Position numbers and translations under genes: made by a program. From Rhyacophila brunnea (lineage: Eukaryota; Arthropoda; Insecta; Trichoptera; Rhyacophilidae), in the NCBI GenBank assembly GCA_022495005.1, contig JAGYXB010001962.1:992001-1056000 (forward strand): DNA of 64,000 bases, written 5' to 3'. Positions 32,344 to 43,709 of this stretch are shown in pieces. The notes under the pieces were generated by a model. That model saw only the letters and a program-made list of their open reading frames with translations. It did not search any database and had not been told where the DNA came from. The first letter of the stretch is position 1. Every line of letters starts with the position of its first letter.

Positions 32344-32787
32344 TATGGCCCCCACATCCTGAAGCGGGCCCCCCTACCTATCACTAAGGTTAAAGGCAGT
32401 CTGACGCTCTACAGTGGCGTTTTCTAAGGTTTCTAGGTCAATAAAAAATCAGTACCTATGTTTTTAGCGATTTTAACACATATGTTATGGAGAACAGAAA
32501 ATAACCAAAAATCACATCGCACAGCCATATACCTACCTATTTTAAAATGGTAAAGAATATTTGATTGTGGGATGTAATTTTTAATTGTGTCATTACTTGA
32601 TAACTCCATAATTCAAGTGGATGTAAGTACTTTTTAAAAATACACTAAACACCCTAAATTTTACCGTGAACGACATTTGGAAAACGCTACTATAGAGCGT
32701 CACATTGCCTTTAACCTTTGCGATAGGTAGGGGGGGTCGATAAAGATCCTAGCCTTGGGGGCCACTTCACAGGATATAGGGGCCATG
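32344..32787. mobile_element. Foldback family 6 (ATGGCCCC ends), copy 1
   Basis: The arms ATGGCCCCCACATCCTG / ACCTATCACTAAGGTTAAAGGCA / GACGCTCTA recur inverted at the right (about 32690-32786, ending GGGGCCAT). Related copy at 36127-36631. Confidence 0.8.
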
Positions 32788-32894
32788 ATGGTAGTGCTGG
32801 TTACTGATTATTTTCGAATGCAATGCGGTAACCTGTTCGCAGTACCTAAATGAAGATTTTCAATCCTATATAATATCGTTCAAATCAATAAATT

Positions 32895-33105
32895 AATTCT
32901 AATGGATTAAGTCTTGTACTATTCCATTTGAGTAGATTTTTGCGACTCGGGTTTCGCCTTTCGGCATCTTCAGGCACTGTGCGCACCAAAAGGTAAATAC
33001 ACACAGACAACGAATACAGTTAATTCTAAATCAATACAATAATATTATAATACAAAAAACGACTCAAATGGAATAGTAAAAAACTTAAATCTATTAGAAT
33101 TTAAA
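32895..33105 (-). mobile_element. Penelope-like element fragment (inverted terminal segment)
   Basis: ATTCTAATGGATTAAG...CTATTCCATTTGAGTAG at the left is repeated inverted at about 33060-33102 (CGACTCAAATGGAATAG...CTATTAGAAT). Between them lies the motif CCTGAAGATGCC-GAAA-GGCGAAAC (minus strand), typical of Penelope-like retroelement terminal repeats in arthropods. No reverse transcriptase remains. Confidence 0.65.
32940..32985 (-). ncRNA. Hammerhead-ribozyme-like core of Penelope type
   Basis: Minus strand order: CUGAAGA (32973-32967), U, stem II GCC-GAAA-GGC, GAAAC (32955-32951), minimal stem III with loop CCGA, and GUC (32946-32944), the usual cleavage triplet, followed by GCA that can pair with UGC just before CUGAAGA. 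Penelope-like elements are known to carry small hammerhead variants with very short stem III that cleave as dimers. The extra U after CUGAAGA and the 3 bp stem I mean activity is not assured. Confidence 0.6.
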
Positions 33106-33499
33106 TTCAAATTCCATCACGTGGGTACCCTCGGTCGATAGTATTAATATAATACATTCATGTATTACCATTTATTTCAATATGAGACAATCATTTTTTA
33201 CAGACAATTTACCATATCAGCAATAACTAGCGCTACGATCGAAATTTACAACCACACCCTGATTAGTTGCAGTATCTTATGAGGGTATGTATACAAATTA
33301 ATGGCCCCTTTCTAATACTTTAATGCGTTTAGGCACCATCTCTATACAAGAAGGGTTTCTTCAACATATCTGATCTGAATGATTTTCATCAACATCAGAA
33401 TTAAAGCCATAAAAATATGTTTAGCTCTTTTCTGCCATTTTTTCCCTCAATATAACCAAATTTTGTGCCAAATTTTAAATATTGTCAATATGCCAAGCT

Positions 33500-33800
33500 A
33501 GCAAATTTGAGAAACCCTGTTGTATACATTGTTGTACAGTTGAGAATTAATATTGTTAAGACCATGAAGACAACTAAATAAATGTTGAGCTAGCCGGTGG
33601 ACATGACAAAATTGTGGCGCCTCAAAAAAGGAATTAAAATTCCACTTGTGATTTCTGCCACCGGCATAGTTCCACATACCCTGAAGAAATAGCAGGGGGA
33701 GATGAAGATTGTCAACCTCATTTGGAGAATAAAAAAGTGCCTGGAATACTTGGCAACATCCCGTACTTACTGCGAGAAACTCCACAATTGTGAGGATAAA
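33500..33800 (+). pseudogene. LINE reverse-transcriptase-associated fragment
   Basis: Interrupted plus-strand translation contains M-W/L-W-R-L-K-K, I-P-L-V-I-S-A-T-G-I-V-P-H-T-L-K-K, the conserved V-I-x-A-T-G-x-V-P-K-x-L block found in insect non-LTR elements between the reverse transcriptase and C-terminus. Stops and frame breaks make it dead. The minus-strand open frame 33827-33498 is its shadow. Confidence 0.5.
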
Positions 33801-33943
33801 ATAAGATGCCAAGATAATAAATTCCACAAATTTACTATTTTAGACAATAACAATTTAGGCTGTAATATCATTATAAAGATTATGCGCTGTTTATAACCCA
33901 AAAAGCTATAGAATAAAAACTAAATTTGTGGAATTCAAATTAC

Positions 33944-34585
33944 TTAACGGCCCACGTGCGCCACGTAGGTCAAAATGGAGATTTTATGGTATTTTCAGAG
34001 CATAACCCTGGACATTCCTTAAACGTTGTAAATAATCTATTTATAAAATTTTGAAGCCTTATTATCTTTTATATTTATTTTAAACATTTGATGACTACAT
34101 AAAGTATTTTTATTACATAAAATAGTATTCTTTTAAACCTCTCGATATAATGTTTTTTTATATAATTATATAATATAATGTTATTTCAGTACATCCATGT
34201 GCAGTGGTGTTAAGATTTTTTGGTTTTATTAATTTTTAAACGCATTTATAAAACCATTAATAAAATTGTTGTTAACATTATATAGTGAAATATTTAAGAT
34301 AAAAATTATATTTATAATCTCTGTGATCCCAAATTTGACAAGAATTAGGCATTTTATTATTCAAAAAAGTGGGCACGATTAACACATTTGATGATAATTC
34401 TAAAGATACTGATTATAAGCTATGTCTTTGAACATTCAAATGTGATAAAACATCCTACGAATAATGATTTTTTTATAATAATTATTGACCTAAGAATAAG
34501 GTAGTATTTTTTTGAAATACGCCATTTCTATTGGCATTTCCCAGTGGTTAAGCTACAACATACGGCCGTAGCTATAAATTGACAA
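33944..34585 (+). repeat. Dispersed repeat E, copy 2
   Basis: Starts TTAACGGCCCACGTGCGCC and ends ACATACGGCCGTAGCTATAA; matches 51154-51778 closely over about 630 bp and 27930-28390 in reverse. Confidence 0.8.
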
Positions 34586-36034
34586 GTGATAACTGAAGTA
34601 GGGAGTAAGATCATGTTAACGCGCGTGTTTGAACATGTACCGAACCGAAAAAAAAACCGTTTCGCAACCCAACAAAAATACAGCCATGTTAAACCTTTTA
34701 CGTTAATTATTAATACGTTTTGTTTCCATTTTCAATACCGAATATATCGGTATTGCAATCCTTAGATGAAGTGTAATACAATATTAGAAATAAGTTGCTT
34801 ATATTATTATCTTTCCATACAAACTAATTATTACACATTTTTTTGCGTATAAATTATATAGGTACGCGGTGATGAGAAAACTGCTCATTTTTTACTTATG
34901 ATATTATTATCCTCAGTACCTAACTACAATTATTTCTTGTAAAAAAGGCTGTTAAAATAATTACCCTCAGTTATCTGTTGACGTATTCTAGCAGGGCATC
35001 TAATCTACCTACGATGCAGCGACGTCCCGTTTTATTAGGCATATTGAGCGTCGCTTGGGGGTGGCAGCTACTCGAAGGGCGGCAAATCGAGGAGAATCAA
35101 TAAATATAATATATAGGAATAGGTACCTAAACTTAGTAATAACGGAAATATCTATCCATTAAAAAATTCAGCTCACTGGTTGGAAACAAAATGTATTAAT
35201 TAGCATAAACGGTTTAACAGGACTGTATTTTTTTCGTCGTAATTATACTAGGTACTACTTAGGTACCTAATTAATTTATCCAAATATTTTTGCCAGTTAT
35301 TCGCGAGTTTTGAAAGTTGTCAGGTGTATTTTTAAATGTATCTGAAACCGTGGACCCGCAATATTGTAAATTGAAGTAGAGATGACATTTAAATTAAATT
35401 TTGTGGTATATATTTTGTTAATAATCTATATTTTGTAGATATTGAAGTCATGAAAGGATAAAAAAATACTGTATAATGGGGTGGCATTTTGACGCTGCCT
35501 AGTGGCGGCAGTAGCCACTGCTACGACGTACGCGTTATGAAAATTGCTGTAGGAACAAAAAGTAAGAATTACAGTTTTCTGCTTTTAGGTGACAAATTAC
35601 GCTTTATTAATAAATTGCGGAATTCTAAGATAGGCACTAATAATATCTAATACTTTTATTGAGTATTATCTGTCAGATAAGATAATGAAAGAATGAAGAT
35701 ATTATACGTGGTTATAATAATCTAACATCAAAGTAACAATTTTGATGTCAAGATAAAAGTAGGATATCTATCTAAATCTAAAACAATATAAACTAACCAT
35801 GTTATAGAATAAAATGATATCACTTATATTGCGCAGTAAAAAAAGAAAAATATTATAAAATAATTATGAGGTCATTCAACTTAATGTTATGCAGTAAAAT
35901 CGAAATGAAAAGCTAGAGTGGGTGGATATATACAGTATTTTTCTTGCTTGTGGAAATAATTAGAATGGTTTCTTTAATGATATCCAAATTTCATCAAATA
36001 AGGCAACATATTACTTTAAATATCGATGTTCTAA
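34586..36034. other. Intron of the minus-strand gene, no firm feature
   Basis: AT-rich, no exon or element ends recognised. Confidence 0.5.
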
Positions 36035-36735
36035 TGTCAAAACCCCGTATCTGATCTATATGACGAAAATGACTTTTTGATGTACTAAAAACAACAAAAA
36101 AACTGCCCATTCCCATATCTGTAATTCATGGCCCCCATATCCTGAAGCGGGCCCCCAGGCCTAGACTTTTTGGCAGCCCCCCTACCTATCGCTAAGGTTA
36201 AGAGCCGTGTAATTTTCTACTAACACAATAGTGATCCCCAAATGGTATTCTGCAGAACTGCAGGGTTCTGTGTAAAATAAAGGGTTTTAATAAAAATAAT
36301 AAATAAATCAACTTGAATTGTCGGCACGGTATCATATTATGAAGCAATGATCGCGACCCTCTTTTGTGATAGTACTGATAGCCAAGTAACATGCGGCCTT
36401 TCGCCGTATTGGATAAAATAGTCGTTTTTATTAGCCAGGAAACACACTAAAAATAATAATAAAATAAAATTCCACTCGTGAAAGACTATGAAGGCGACTT
36501 TTTTTTACTATTAGCGCGAATTTATAGTGTATGTTTATCTCGCTTAAGTGATCGAACCACCACACCGGGCCCATCCTAAGCCCGGGCCCCCAGGCTAGAG
36601 CCCTGTCAGCCCCCCTCTTTTGGGGCCCATGCTGTAATTAGTTTAATAAAAATGAAAGGGCCATTTTAGTAATTTCCCGTATCTGAACATTGCTGGAATA
36701 AACCTGTAATAGCCCGTATCTTGCCTCTAAGCCCA
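36035..36735. repeat. Dispersed repeat A, copy 2, split by an insertion
   Basis: The left part (36035-36126) and right part (36640-36735) are contiguous in copy 1 at 1989-2180. The break is exactly at an 8 bp duplication CTGTAATT (36119-36126 and 36632-36639). Confidence 0.8.
36127..36631. mobile_element. Foldback family 6, copy 2, hAT-like 8 bp target duplication
   Basis: Begins CATGGCCCCCATATCC and ends GGGGCCCATG, flanked by CTGTAATT on both sides. Interior phrases (GAAGCGGGCCCCC, CCCCCCTACCTATCGCTAAGG) match 32344-32787. 505 bp, non-coding. Confidence 0.88.
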
Positions 36736-36798
36736 AACTGTCAACCGAATACGATACGGGTCGTTTTCGAAAATGAGCCGCGCACTCAGAGTAATACC

Positions 36799-37097
36799 GC
36801 GCATCTATTCTATATACAAGACTGCTATCGGCGGCTATCGAGGGTAGTTTTTCATATGTTTGTATCGAAGTATTATAATGTTAAAATAAGTTAGCTGTCA
36901 AAACTGTCTATCTCGCTTTAAAATTTAGCACAGCCAAGAGAGATGCTGTTGAAACATAGCACTTATTGTAACAATTACAACTAACGTATTGTAATTTTTA
37001 CAATAAGTGCTAATACTTCGATACAAAAATATGAAAAACCATCCTCAACAGCTGCCGAAAGCGGCCGATAGCAAACTTATGTATAGAATAGATGCGC
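36799..37097. mobile_element. MITE family 3 (GCGCATCTATTCTATA ends)
   Basis: The ends GCGCATCTATTCTATA and TATAGAATAGATGCGC are exact inverses; longer arms include GCTATCGGC and GCCGATAGC. A second inner inverted pair (TAGCACTTATTGTAA and TTACAATAAGTGCTA) lies at 36956-37013. Related: 53280-53605. Confidence 0.9.
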
Positions 37098-37109
37098 TGG
37101 TCTACTAAT

Positions 37110-37483
37110 TACAACGTTTTTCTTAGCTCGTATTCTTATTTGTCCGGAACAAATCTTGCAATCGATTTTTAACTAACTTCCCGACTAGCTAGACATTTGA
37201 AACTTTTAGAATTTACCAGAACACGATGCCAATGCATTTTTTTAATACTTTTAGCCATCTTTAAGTCGAATTGAATTCATTTTCAGTAAATACTGTTTTG
37301 TATGAAAAGTTATTTCGACACCATTATTGGTTGCTAAGGGTCTGGGGTCCCAGCAACTTAATTATTAATATATACGTGCGTTACTATGGAAATCAATATG
37401 ACATGTCAAGTAAATTTTTTTTTTGATCGTTTAAGCTAGTCAAGTCAAGTTTATATGGTTCAACAGAATTTAAAAACGTTGTA
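37110..37483 (+). repeat. Dispersed repeat B, copy 2
   Basis: TACAACGTTTTT at the left and AAAAACGTTGTA at the right; body as in 5855-6290 and 41592-42000. It lies 12 bp from the preceding MITE. Confidence 0.8.
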
Positions 37484-37864
37484 TGTAAAAAGTTCTTTTT
37501 ATCTTGTAATTATTTTCATTAAAATCGTGAATAGTTTCCATGGCATTCATTCATTGATTGTCGAATAGAAAAAAAGCAATCGCAACAAAATGAAATTTGC
37601 TTTAGGGATTAAGAAGGTTTCAGGAAATAACCTCCGTATCAAAAATCCCCTGTATAAAAATAAAAAAAAACTTTTTAAATACAATTTCATTGACATATAA
37701 ATATAATGGATATAAGAGTTTATATTTGATAAAATAAAAAATATTTTGATTAAACTAACACCTAATATTATGCATATTTTAGAGATAGGGAGAAAAAAAT
37801 GATTACGAAAATATTTCAATCATCAACAGAAAATGGACGTAATTGATTTATCATTATTATTTAT

Positions 37865-38312
37865 TTATTTACCGCGTTGTGCTACTCTAAGTTTCTGGAT
37901 CTCTCTTTTACCTAGGGTCCATGTTTCACACGCGTATGTGATCACGGGAAGCACAAACTGGTTGAAGACTTTGCGCGGTGGAGAGGTGAATGCTGGGCAT
38001 AACGCGAAAGGACAAAAAGAGGAATGAGTGGATAAGGAAGCAGACAAGGGTTTGCGATGTAGTAGAGTTTATTAAAAGCCTTAAATGGAGATGGGATGGA
38101 CACACAGCTCGAAGTAGAGACAAATCTAGTCATCCAGTGGTATCCAAGAAGTACAAAACATCCGAAAGGTAGACCTAGAGGTCGCTAGATCGATGAAATG
38201 ATTAAGTTCTGCGGAAGTACGTGGCAACGCAATGCACAGGACCGAGAGAAGTGGAAGCAGCTTGAAGAGGCCTTCATCCAGCAGTGGATAGATTCAGGCT
38301 GATGATGATGAT
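37865..38312 (+). mobile_element. RTE-type LINE 3' end with 5' inversion
   Basis: The right part (37985-38312, plus strand) encodes M-L-G-I-T-R-K-D-K-K-R-N-E-W-I-R, then L-K-W-R-W-D-G-H-T-A-R and, after a frame break, G-R-P-R-G-R-stop-I-D-E-M, W-Q-R-N-A-Q-D-R-E-K-W-K-Q-L-E-E-A-F and Q-Q-W, ending GGCTGATGATGATGAT. The left part (37985-37870, minus strand) encodes the segment that should come just before it: F-N-Q-F-V-L-P-V-I-T-Y-A-C-E-T-W-T-L and K-L-R-V-A-Q-R. So the 5' portion is inverted. Dead copy (stop, frameshift, truncation). Confidence 0.9.
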
Positions 38313-38828
38313 AATTTATTTATTTTTAGAAAATATATTTGAGTCGCAACGTACAAAAGTTCACCTACGTGTAGCAGAATTTCATGAACTTTCGGTCCAT
38401 AATTTTCTTATCTTATTTACTTATTGATTCTTTTTCATCGTTTTTAATTAATATGATTAAGATAAGTGAAGTCTGGGAATTTGTATACGGGGGTTATTTA
38501 TACTGGGGTATTTGTCCAGAGGGTAATTGGCCTGTTACCATATTGAAAGGAAACCACAGAAGGCGCATATTTAATCAAAATTCTTCAACACATTTTAAGT
38601 ACGATTATTACTGTTAGAACTTAGTAAATGGTGTCGTTGGTGATGGATATTGTTTGGTTACTGCTGAAGTTTAGCGAATTATGGTTACATTTGCATGAAT
38701 ATTAATAAAAACTCAAGAATGTTGAAAAAAACTTCCTTTTATAGAGATTACGCAAGGGCCATTATTTTTCATAACAAATAAAACTGCTGAACAACAGGCT
38801 GTATAAGACGTGCCCGGAAACTTGTACG

Positions 38829-39190
38829 TATGCAGTTCGCCGTATCACACTTCACCGTTAAATGTTGTATCGGAAATATACGGCCGTATATTAAAGATCG
38901 TCCAATCTCTTTGAGTCGTATGGTATTGACATAAAATTCATGCCTAAATAAATAAAACATAGTTCTTGTCGGTTTACAGGAAACCAGCAGGAAAAAAAAT
39001 TTGAAAATAGCGGATATACTGCATTATTTGTTAGGTTAAGTTAGGTTTTCATTCTTGAATTCATGAATTTTGCCAAAATCGGTCATGAAAATCGAATTGA
39101 CGTTCATATTGAATCTAATAAAATTGGAGACCGTATAGTATCCGGTCATCTCTTTCCGATAGAAAGCTCGCGGCGAACTGTGCCACGGTG
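38829..39190. repeat. Foldback family 4 variant with TTAGG-like core, copy 1
   Basis: The arm word GCAGTTCGCCG (about 38831) recurs inverted as CGGCGAACTG (about 39171). The core has GTTAGGTTAAGTTAGGTTTTC (about 39029) and ATGAATTTTGCCAAAATCGG, shared with 61864-62061. The split copy at 53150-53800 is its reverse. Confidence 0.65.
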
Positions 39191-39304
39191 AAATGACTTA
39201 CGCATGATTTACATGTAACCTCTATCAGACTAATTATTGGTATTTATGATTTTTAGGCGCAGTAAAATGAAAAGGTTGGAAAACCTCATGTTACGATTTA
39301 CTAC

Positions 39305-39625
39305 CTTGCAACTGCTTCCCAGGGTTTGCTTGGAAGGTCACACGACGTGTACATGGGACTACTCGCCATGTGCATGATGAACTGCAGCCTGTACGCGGCA
39401 AACGCGTCCCTCGTGGACTGCGGAACGTTCAACTTCTTGAGCCGTTGAATCTTCGATCCTGGATGTATGTCCAATTTGGAATTGCCAGTTTTCGACTCGC
39501 GCGTGTTAGGGGTGTTCTTTTTTTCTGTGGTTTTTTTCGACGAATCAGATGAAAGAGATTCGTCGTGCGAGAACAATATTAGCTGAACGTTGCTGCCTCT
39601 ATCTTGTCGAAGTTCACTTGATTTT
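39305..39625 (-). CDS. Unknown protein, internal exon
   Basis: Minus strand: the acceptor is TTTTTTTCAG (exon from 39625) and the donor is CAAG|GTAGTA (to 39305). The first base completes arginine from the exon ending at 62228; the frame then reads K-S-S-E-L-R-Q-D-R-G-S-N-V-Q-L-I-L-F-S-H, a Ser/Lys/Thr-rich linker, K-I-Q-R-L-K-K-L-N-V-P, and a conserved-looking block R-D-A-F-A-A-Y-R-L-Q-F-I-M-H-M-A-S-S-P-M, Y-T-S-C-D-L-P-S-K-P-W-E-A-V-A. It ends with two bases of an arginine codon, matching the last exon. 107 codons without a stop. Family not recognised. Confidence 0.8.
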
Positions 39626-40004
39626 CTGAAAAAAATATATAAAAAAAATGTACAGGGGTGGCTTACTTTTTTCTATTGGTTATAATATATTTTCTCAGAA
39701 AGTGTTATTCAAAATTATGTATGTTCAATAATTAGAATGGTACATTCTTAAACCTTGTGAACTATTCGTTGAATAAAAGAAATAGTTAATTATAAATTAT
39801 TAGCAAGTTCAAGTAAGTTGAATCATAAAAAATATTGGAGAAATCCACGACGTCGGTTAGCAATTGAAGTAATAGGTATCTACTTTGATTTAATAAACAA
39901 AAATCGATTGCCAAAGTAACTTGATTTAGAAGAGCGCTGATGAGTGGGTATTAAAAGTGGCCAATAGTTAATATTTGTCGCAATTAGTATGTCACTGCGT
40001 AGCA
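39626..40004. other. Intron of the minus-strand gene, no firm feature
   Basis: AT-rich intron upstream (in gene sense) of the exon at 39625. Nothing recognised. Confidence 0.5.
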
Positions 40005-40075
40005 TAGAGGTAATGCGCGGATGTGATGTAAACCCGGGAGATGCAGGGTTCGATTCCCTGCCGGGGTGGCTTACT
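40005..40075 (+). repeat. tRNA-like SINE head, third type
   Basis: Box-A-like TAGCATAGAGGTAATGCGCGG and box B GGTTCGATTCCCTGCCGGGG. Flanking words GGGTGGCTTACTTTTTTC and ATTGGTTATAATATAT occur both here and at about 39656-39690, which suggests a flanking duplication. Confidence 0.55.
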
Positions 40076-40574
40076 TTTTTCAAAAAGATTTTTTCTATTG
40101 GTTATAATATATCGTCTCTGTTCTGGCAGAACACACTAACTGGAGAATACTAGTTTTGAGTAATTTGACTTTGAAGTTGTTAAAATGTTTGAAATAACGG
40201 TCTATCATGTGAGTTTATTAAGTAATCGTAAAATGGATGACTTTAAAATAAAGACTGTTTATTTATTAAGAAGGTTTCCAGACGGTAAAGTTAGAAATAA
40301 GGAACATTTTGGTATAACTAACTCAATATGTAATTTTTTCGAATTAGTGTCTTCTGCCAGAACAGTGACGATATTTTCTCAGAAAGTGTTTTCAAAATTA
40401 TGTATGTTCAAAAAAAATGTAAATTACAATTCTAATTGATTAAAATTTTGGATTTGCTCTATAGGATATAATAGGATAAACTACCCTCGAACCTTGTGTA
40501 TAGAATAGATGCACAGGAGTGATAAATTAGTCGTTGAATATTATTAACATTTAATATATGCATTGACAATCGTT

Positions 40575-40770
40575 GGACAAATTTAGTCATCTAGTGGTAT
40601 CCAAGAGGTACAAAACGTCTGCAAGGTAGACCTAGAGGCAGCTGGATCGATGAAATGATAAAGTTCTGCAGAATTACGTGGCTTCGCAACGCACAGGACC
40701 GAGGGAAGTGTAATCAGCTTGGAGAGGCCTTAATCCGGCAGTGGATAGATTCAGGCTGATGATGATGAAT
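40575..40770 (+). mobile_element. RTE-type LINE, 5'-truncated tail
   Basis: Same 3' end as 37865-38312: translation contains G-R-P-R-G-S-W-I-D-E-M-I-K-F-C and A-Q-D-R-G-K, ending GGATAGATTCAGGCTGATGATGATG. Only the last 195 bp are present. Confidence 0.85.
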
Positions 40771-41591
40771 ATATGCATTTATTTGAATGCACTTAATTGT
40801 GGACGTATTTAACTAAGAATTTTAATTCACCATACTATAGCCAACTATTGATAGGTTTGAGATATAATAGGTCATTTAAATATTAAATTAGGGTGGAATT
40901 GAATTTAATTAGAGTTTAAATGTGATCGAATCGAGCATAAGTTTGTAGTAATACCAATGGGCTTTGTCTTGCATACTTCCCGGGTCTTTTCGGATGTTAC
41001 GGTACTAAAAGTTCTCGATAACTCCTTAGTTAGAAGCAGACTTGAGAGTGGGTCTACCGTTTGGGCCCCGCAGCATCAGTTAAAGTACGGACTTATGGTG
41101 GAGAGAGTCCAAAAGAAATTTTTGAGACTCCTTTAATTTCAGCTGTATGGATATTATCCGTGGCTCTATCTGACTGACTTTCTCTTAGGTATGCTTATAT
41201 AATGTAGCTTAAAATTTAGAAGGGATCTTTATTTAGCTACATATTTTTTCCGACTTATACGCAGCGTAAATGTGAACTCTGCCATTCTTGGTGGTATTGG
41301 CCTCTGTGTCTCTGATAATTAATTACCTTAGGAATCGCGGGTATCCGTTGTTTGTTCTCCCAAGGTGCAGAACTAACCTGCCATTACTGATGCCAATTGG
41401 GAGGCAATAACCATGTTTAATGAAATCGCTTCGAATATGGATATATTCCACTTACGTGAGGGTGAATTTAGGTGGAGGTTGTTTTATAAGTTTTTAAGAT
41501 AGGGTCTATCAATAGTATCAATAGTTCACTCTGTGTGCTTCCATCTACTTTTACTTTTATTTTTGTTATTTTATTTTATTTCTTTTCTTAT
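40771..41591. other. Intron, no firm feature
   Basis: The stretch at 40980-41480 is less AT-rich and could be an old LINE piece, but no frame is convincing. Confidence 0.4.
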
Positions 41592-42000
41592 TACAACGTT
41601 TTCCTTAGGTCGTATTCTTATTTGTCCGGTACAAATCTTGCAATCGATTTTTAACTAACTTTCCGATTAGCTTTATAGCTTTAGATTAGCTAAATTTTAG
41701 AATATATTATCAGAACACGATGCCAATGCATTTTTTTAATACTTTTAGCCATCTTTAAGTAGAATTGAATTCATTTTTAGTTAATTCTGTTTTGTATGAA
41801 AAGTTATTTCGATACCATTATTGGTTGCTAGGGGGTCCTAGCAACTAAATTATTAAATAATATATACGTGCGTTACTATGGAAATCAATATGAAATGACA
41901 TTTCATTATTCAGTATTTCTATCATGTACAATTTTTTTTGATCGTTTGAGCTAGTCAAGTCAAGTTTATATGATTCAACAGAAAATTTAAAAACGTTGTA
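41592..42000 (+). repeat. Dispersed repeat B, copy 3
   Basis: Same ends and body as 37110-37483. Confidence 0.8.
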
Positions 42001-42164
42001 TATAAAAAGTTCTTTTTATCTTGTAATTATTTTATTTATTATTTTATTAGATGCTTATTGTTTTATTAACTCACATTTCTCGGTATTTTTATTTAAATGT
42101 TAACACTTATTTTTTGTCATGTCGTGAACGCTTTGAATTTATAATTTGTTATGTTCATTATATG

Positions 42165-42290
42165 TAAAATAAATAAATTTGATTTGATTTGATAATCAAA
42201 TAAATACATTTGATTTGATAATCAAATAAATACATTTAATTTGATAATCGATTATGAAAATGTCGGTAGACGAAACCGGTCCAGGGTTTA
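42165..42290 (+). repeat. 29 bp tandem repeat followed by decayed hammerhead-like motif
   Basis: TTTGATTTGATAATCAAATAAATACA repeats about three times to 42249. Then 42254-42281 reads ATGAAAA-U-GUC-GGUA-GAC-GAAAC-CG-GUC, the same layout as the Penelope-type hammerhead core, with two core bases changed (C to A at the first position and G to A at the sixth). Probably the end of an old Penelope-like copy. Confidence 0.45.
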
Positions 42291-43709
42291 CAAAATAAAT
42301 CATGGAAATAATACAAAAAAAAACTATCAATATTAGTGTTGATTATTTATTTCAAAATGGTGTCTTACCGCCAAAAACTAACCATAAAAGAATAACATAA
42401 TTTGTTTAACTTCACTATTCTCAAACAACTAAACAATATCTTGAATATAATATTTTGAAATTCGAATAATTTTCTATCTATGGAATAATAGAGGCATTGA
42501 CAATTTGACGTATGCACAAAAATGGCCGCCGTTATTTATATTTTTGAGTAGTGCAACTATGCTTAAATAATGCGGAAAATCTCGCGACTGATTACAATGG
42601 CGCGTTTGGTGGAAAAATCTTTCCCTTTCGCATCGACCAAACAAAACGTTCTTAAATTAGATCTGCCGCAGTTATGCGGGTCACGGAGAAAACTCCAAAG
42701 CACTTTCAAGAAATGAAGTACAGGTGGATACACTATCTTAATGAAGTGTCCGTTTATTCTCACGGTTAAATATTATTAGATATTAATTGACTATTTGTTT
42801 TTGTATTGGGTTGCCATACGGTATTTTTCTTTCTCTTGCTTTCTTCGACGTTTTGGGATCGTCGCAGGGGCCATTTCTCAAGATACACTATGACCAACTG
42901 CATTGTTATATAAGGAGCGGCTCTACCTTAAGGGTTCGTTGGGACCATCCACACATCGAACTATTTAATTTATATTATCCATTTAAACCCGTTGCAATTT
43001 TATAGAGATATTTATTATTACTAGCTGAGCCAGCTGGCTCTCGACAGTCTGTCTCGCTAGGTCTTGCAGACAGCTTTTCGTCATAGTGACTTGGTGTTGA
43101 ATTTTAATATAATAATTGTAAAGTGTGTATAGACGGCGCCATAGTTTTCTCTTCGGGATGGATTTTCATTCACGTCAGACAGTTGAAAATTTAGCTGATT
43201 TGTCAGTTTTACGATCTGCATGTCGTCACTGCCAATACAAATTTGGAGTCATGTGCGTGTTCTATTCTGGAGTCTGGCTTTCTCAATATCGTCTGACACA
43301 ATTTCAGGCTGCTAGGTTTAGCAGAACAGCTGACAATCGCCGATTGCTACCACTGTTATTTTAATACAATATATGTGTAGGTATGTGCATTTAAATATGA
43401 TAAATAATTATACATCTCAATTGTGATTATCATAAATAGCGATCCAATATAACGCGAATATTAATCTCTTACGGGTCCCATGTACATAATAGAAAAAGGT
43501 TAGCAGCATAAAAAATAAATTTTAACATTATTTTGTTTCATTGTCTATAAAAATAAATGCTTGGAGTCATAGAATAATATTTTAAAAATCATATTTTGAT
43601 TTAAAAATTAACCTTAAACAATATAGTTTCCCGGTGCGGGACATTCATATCGACACAAATGTTGATAAATAATGAAGCAATACATATTATATCTGATAAG
43701 AATAGGAAT
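42291..43709. other. Intron, no firm feature
   Basis: Open frames at 42563-43364 show no splice context or family resemblance. Nothing recognised. Confidence 0.5.

Larger units (their letters stand above)
32787..33262. mobile_element. Foldback family 2 copy with Penelope-like insertion
   Basis: Left arm GATGGTAGTGCTGGTTACTG; right arm AACTAGCGCTACGATCGAAA. The middle (about 32895-33105) is foreign: see the Penelope-like entry. Confidence 0.7.

Noticed and set aside
33498..33827. 109-codon minus-strand frame as a membrane protein
   Set aside because: It is the reverse shadow of a plus-strand LINE fragment with the V-I-S-A-T-G-I-V-P block.
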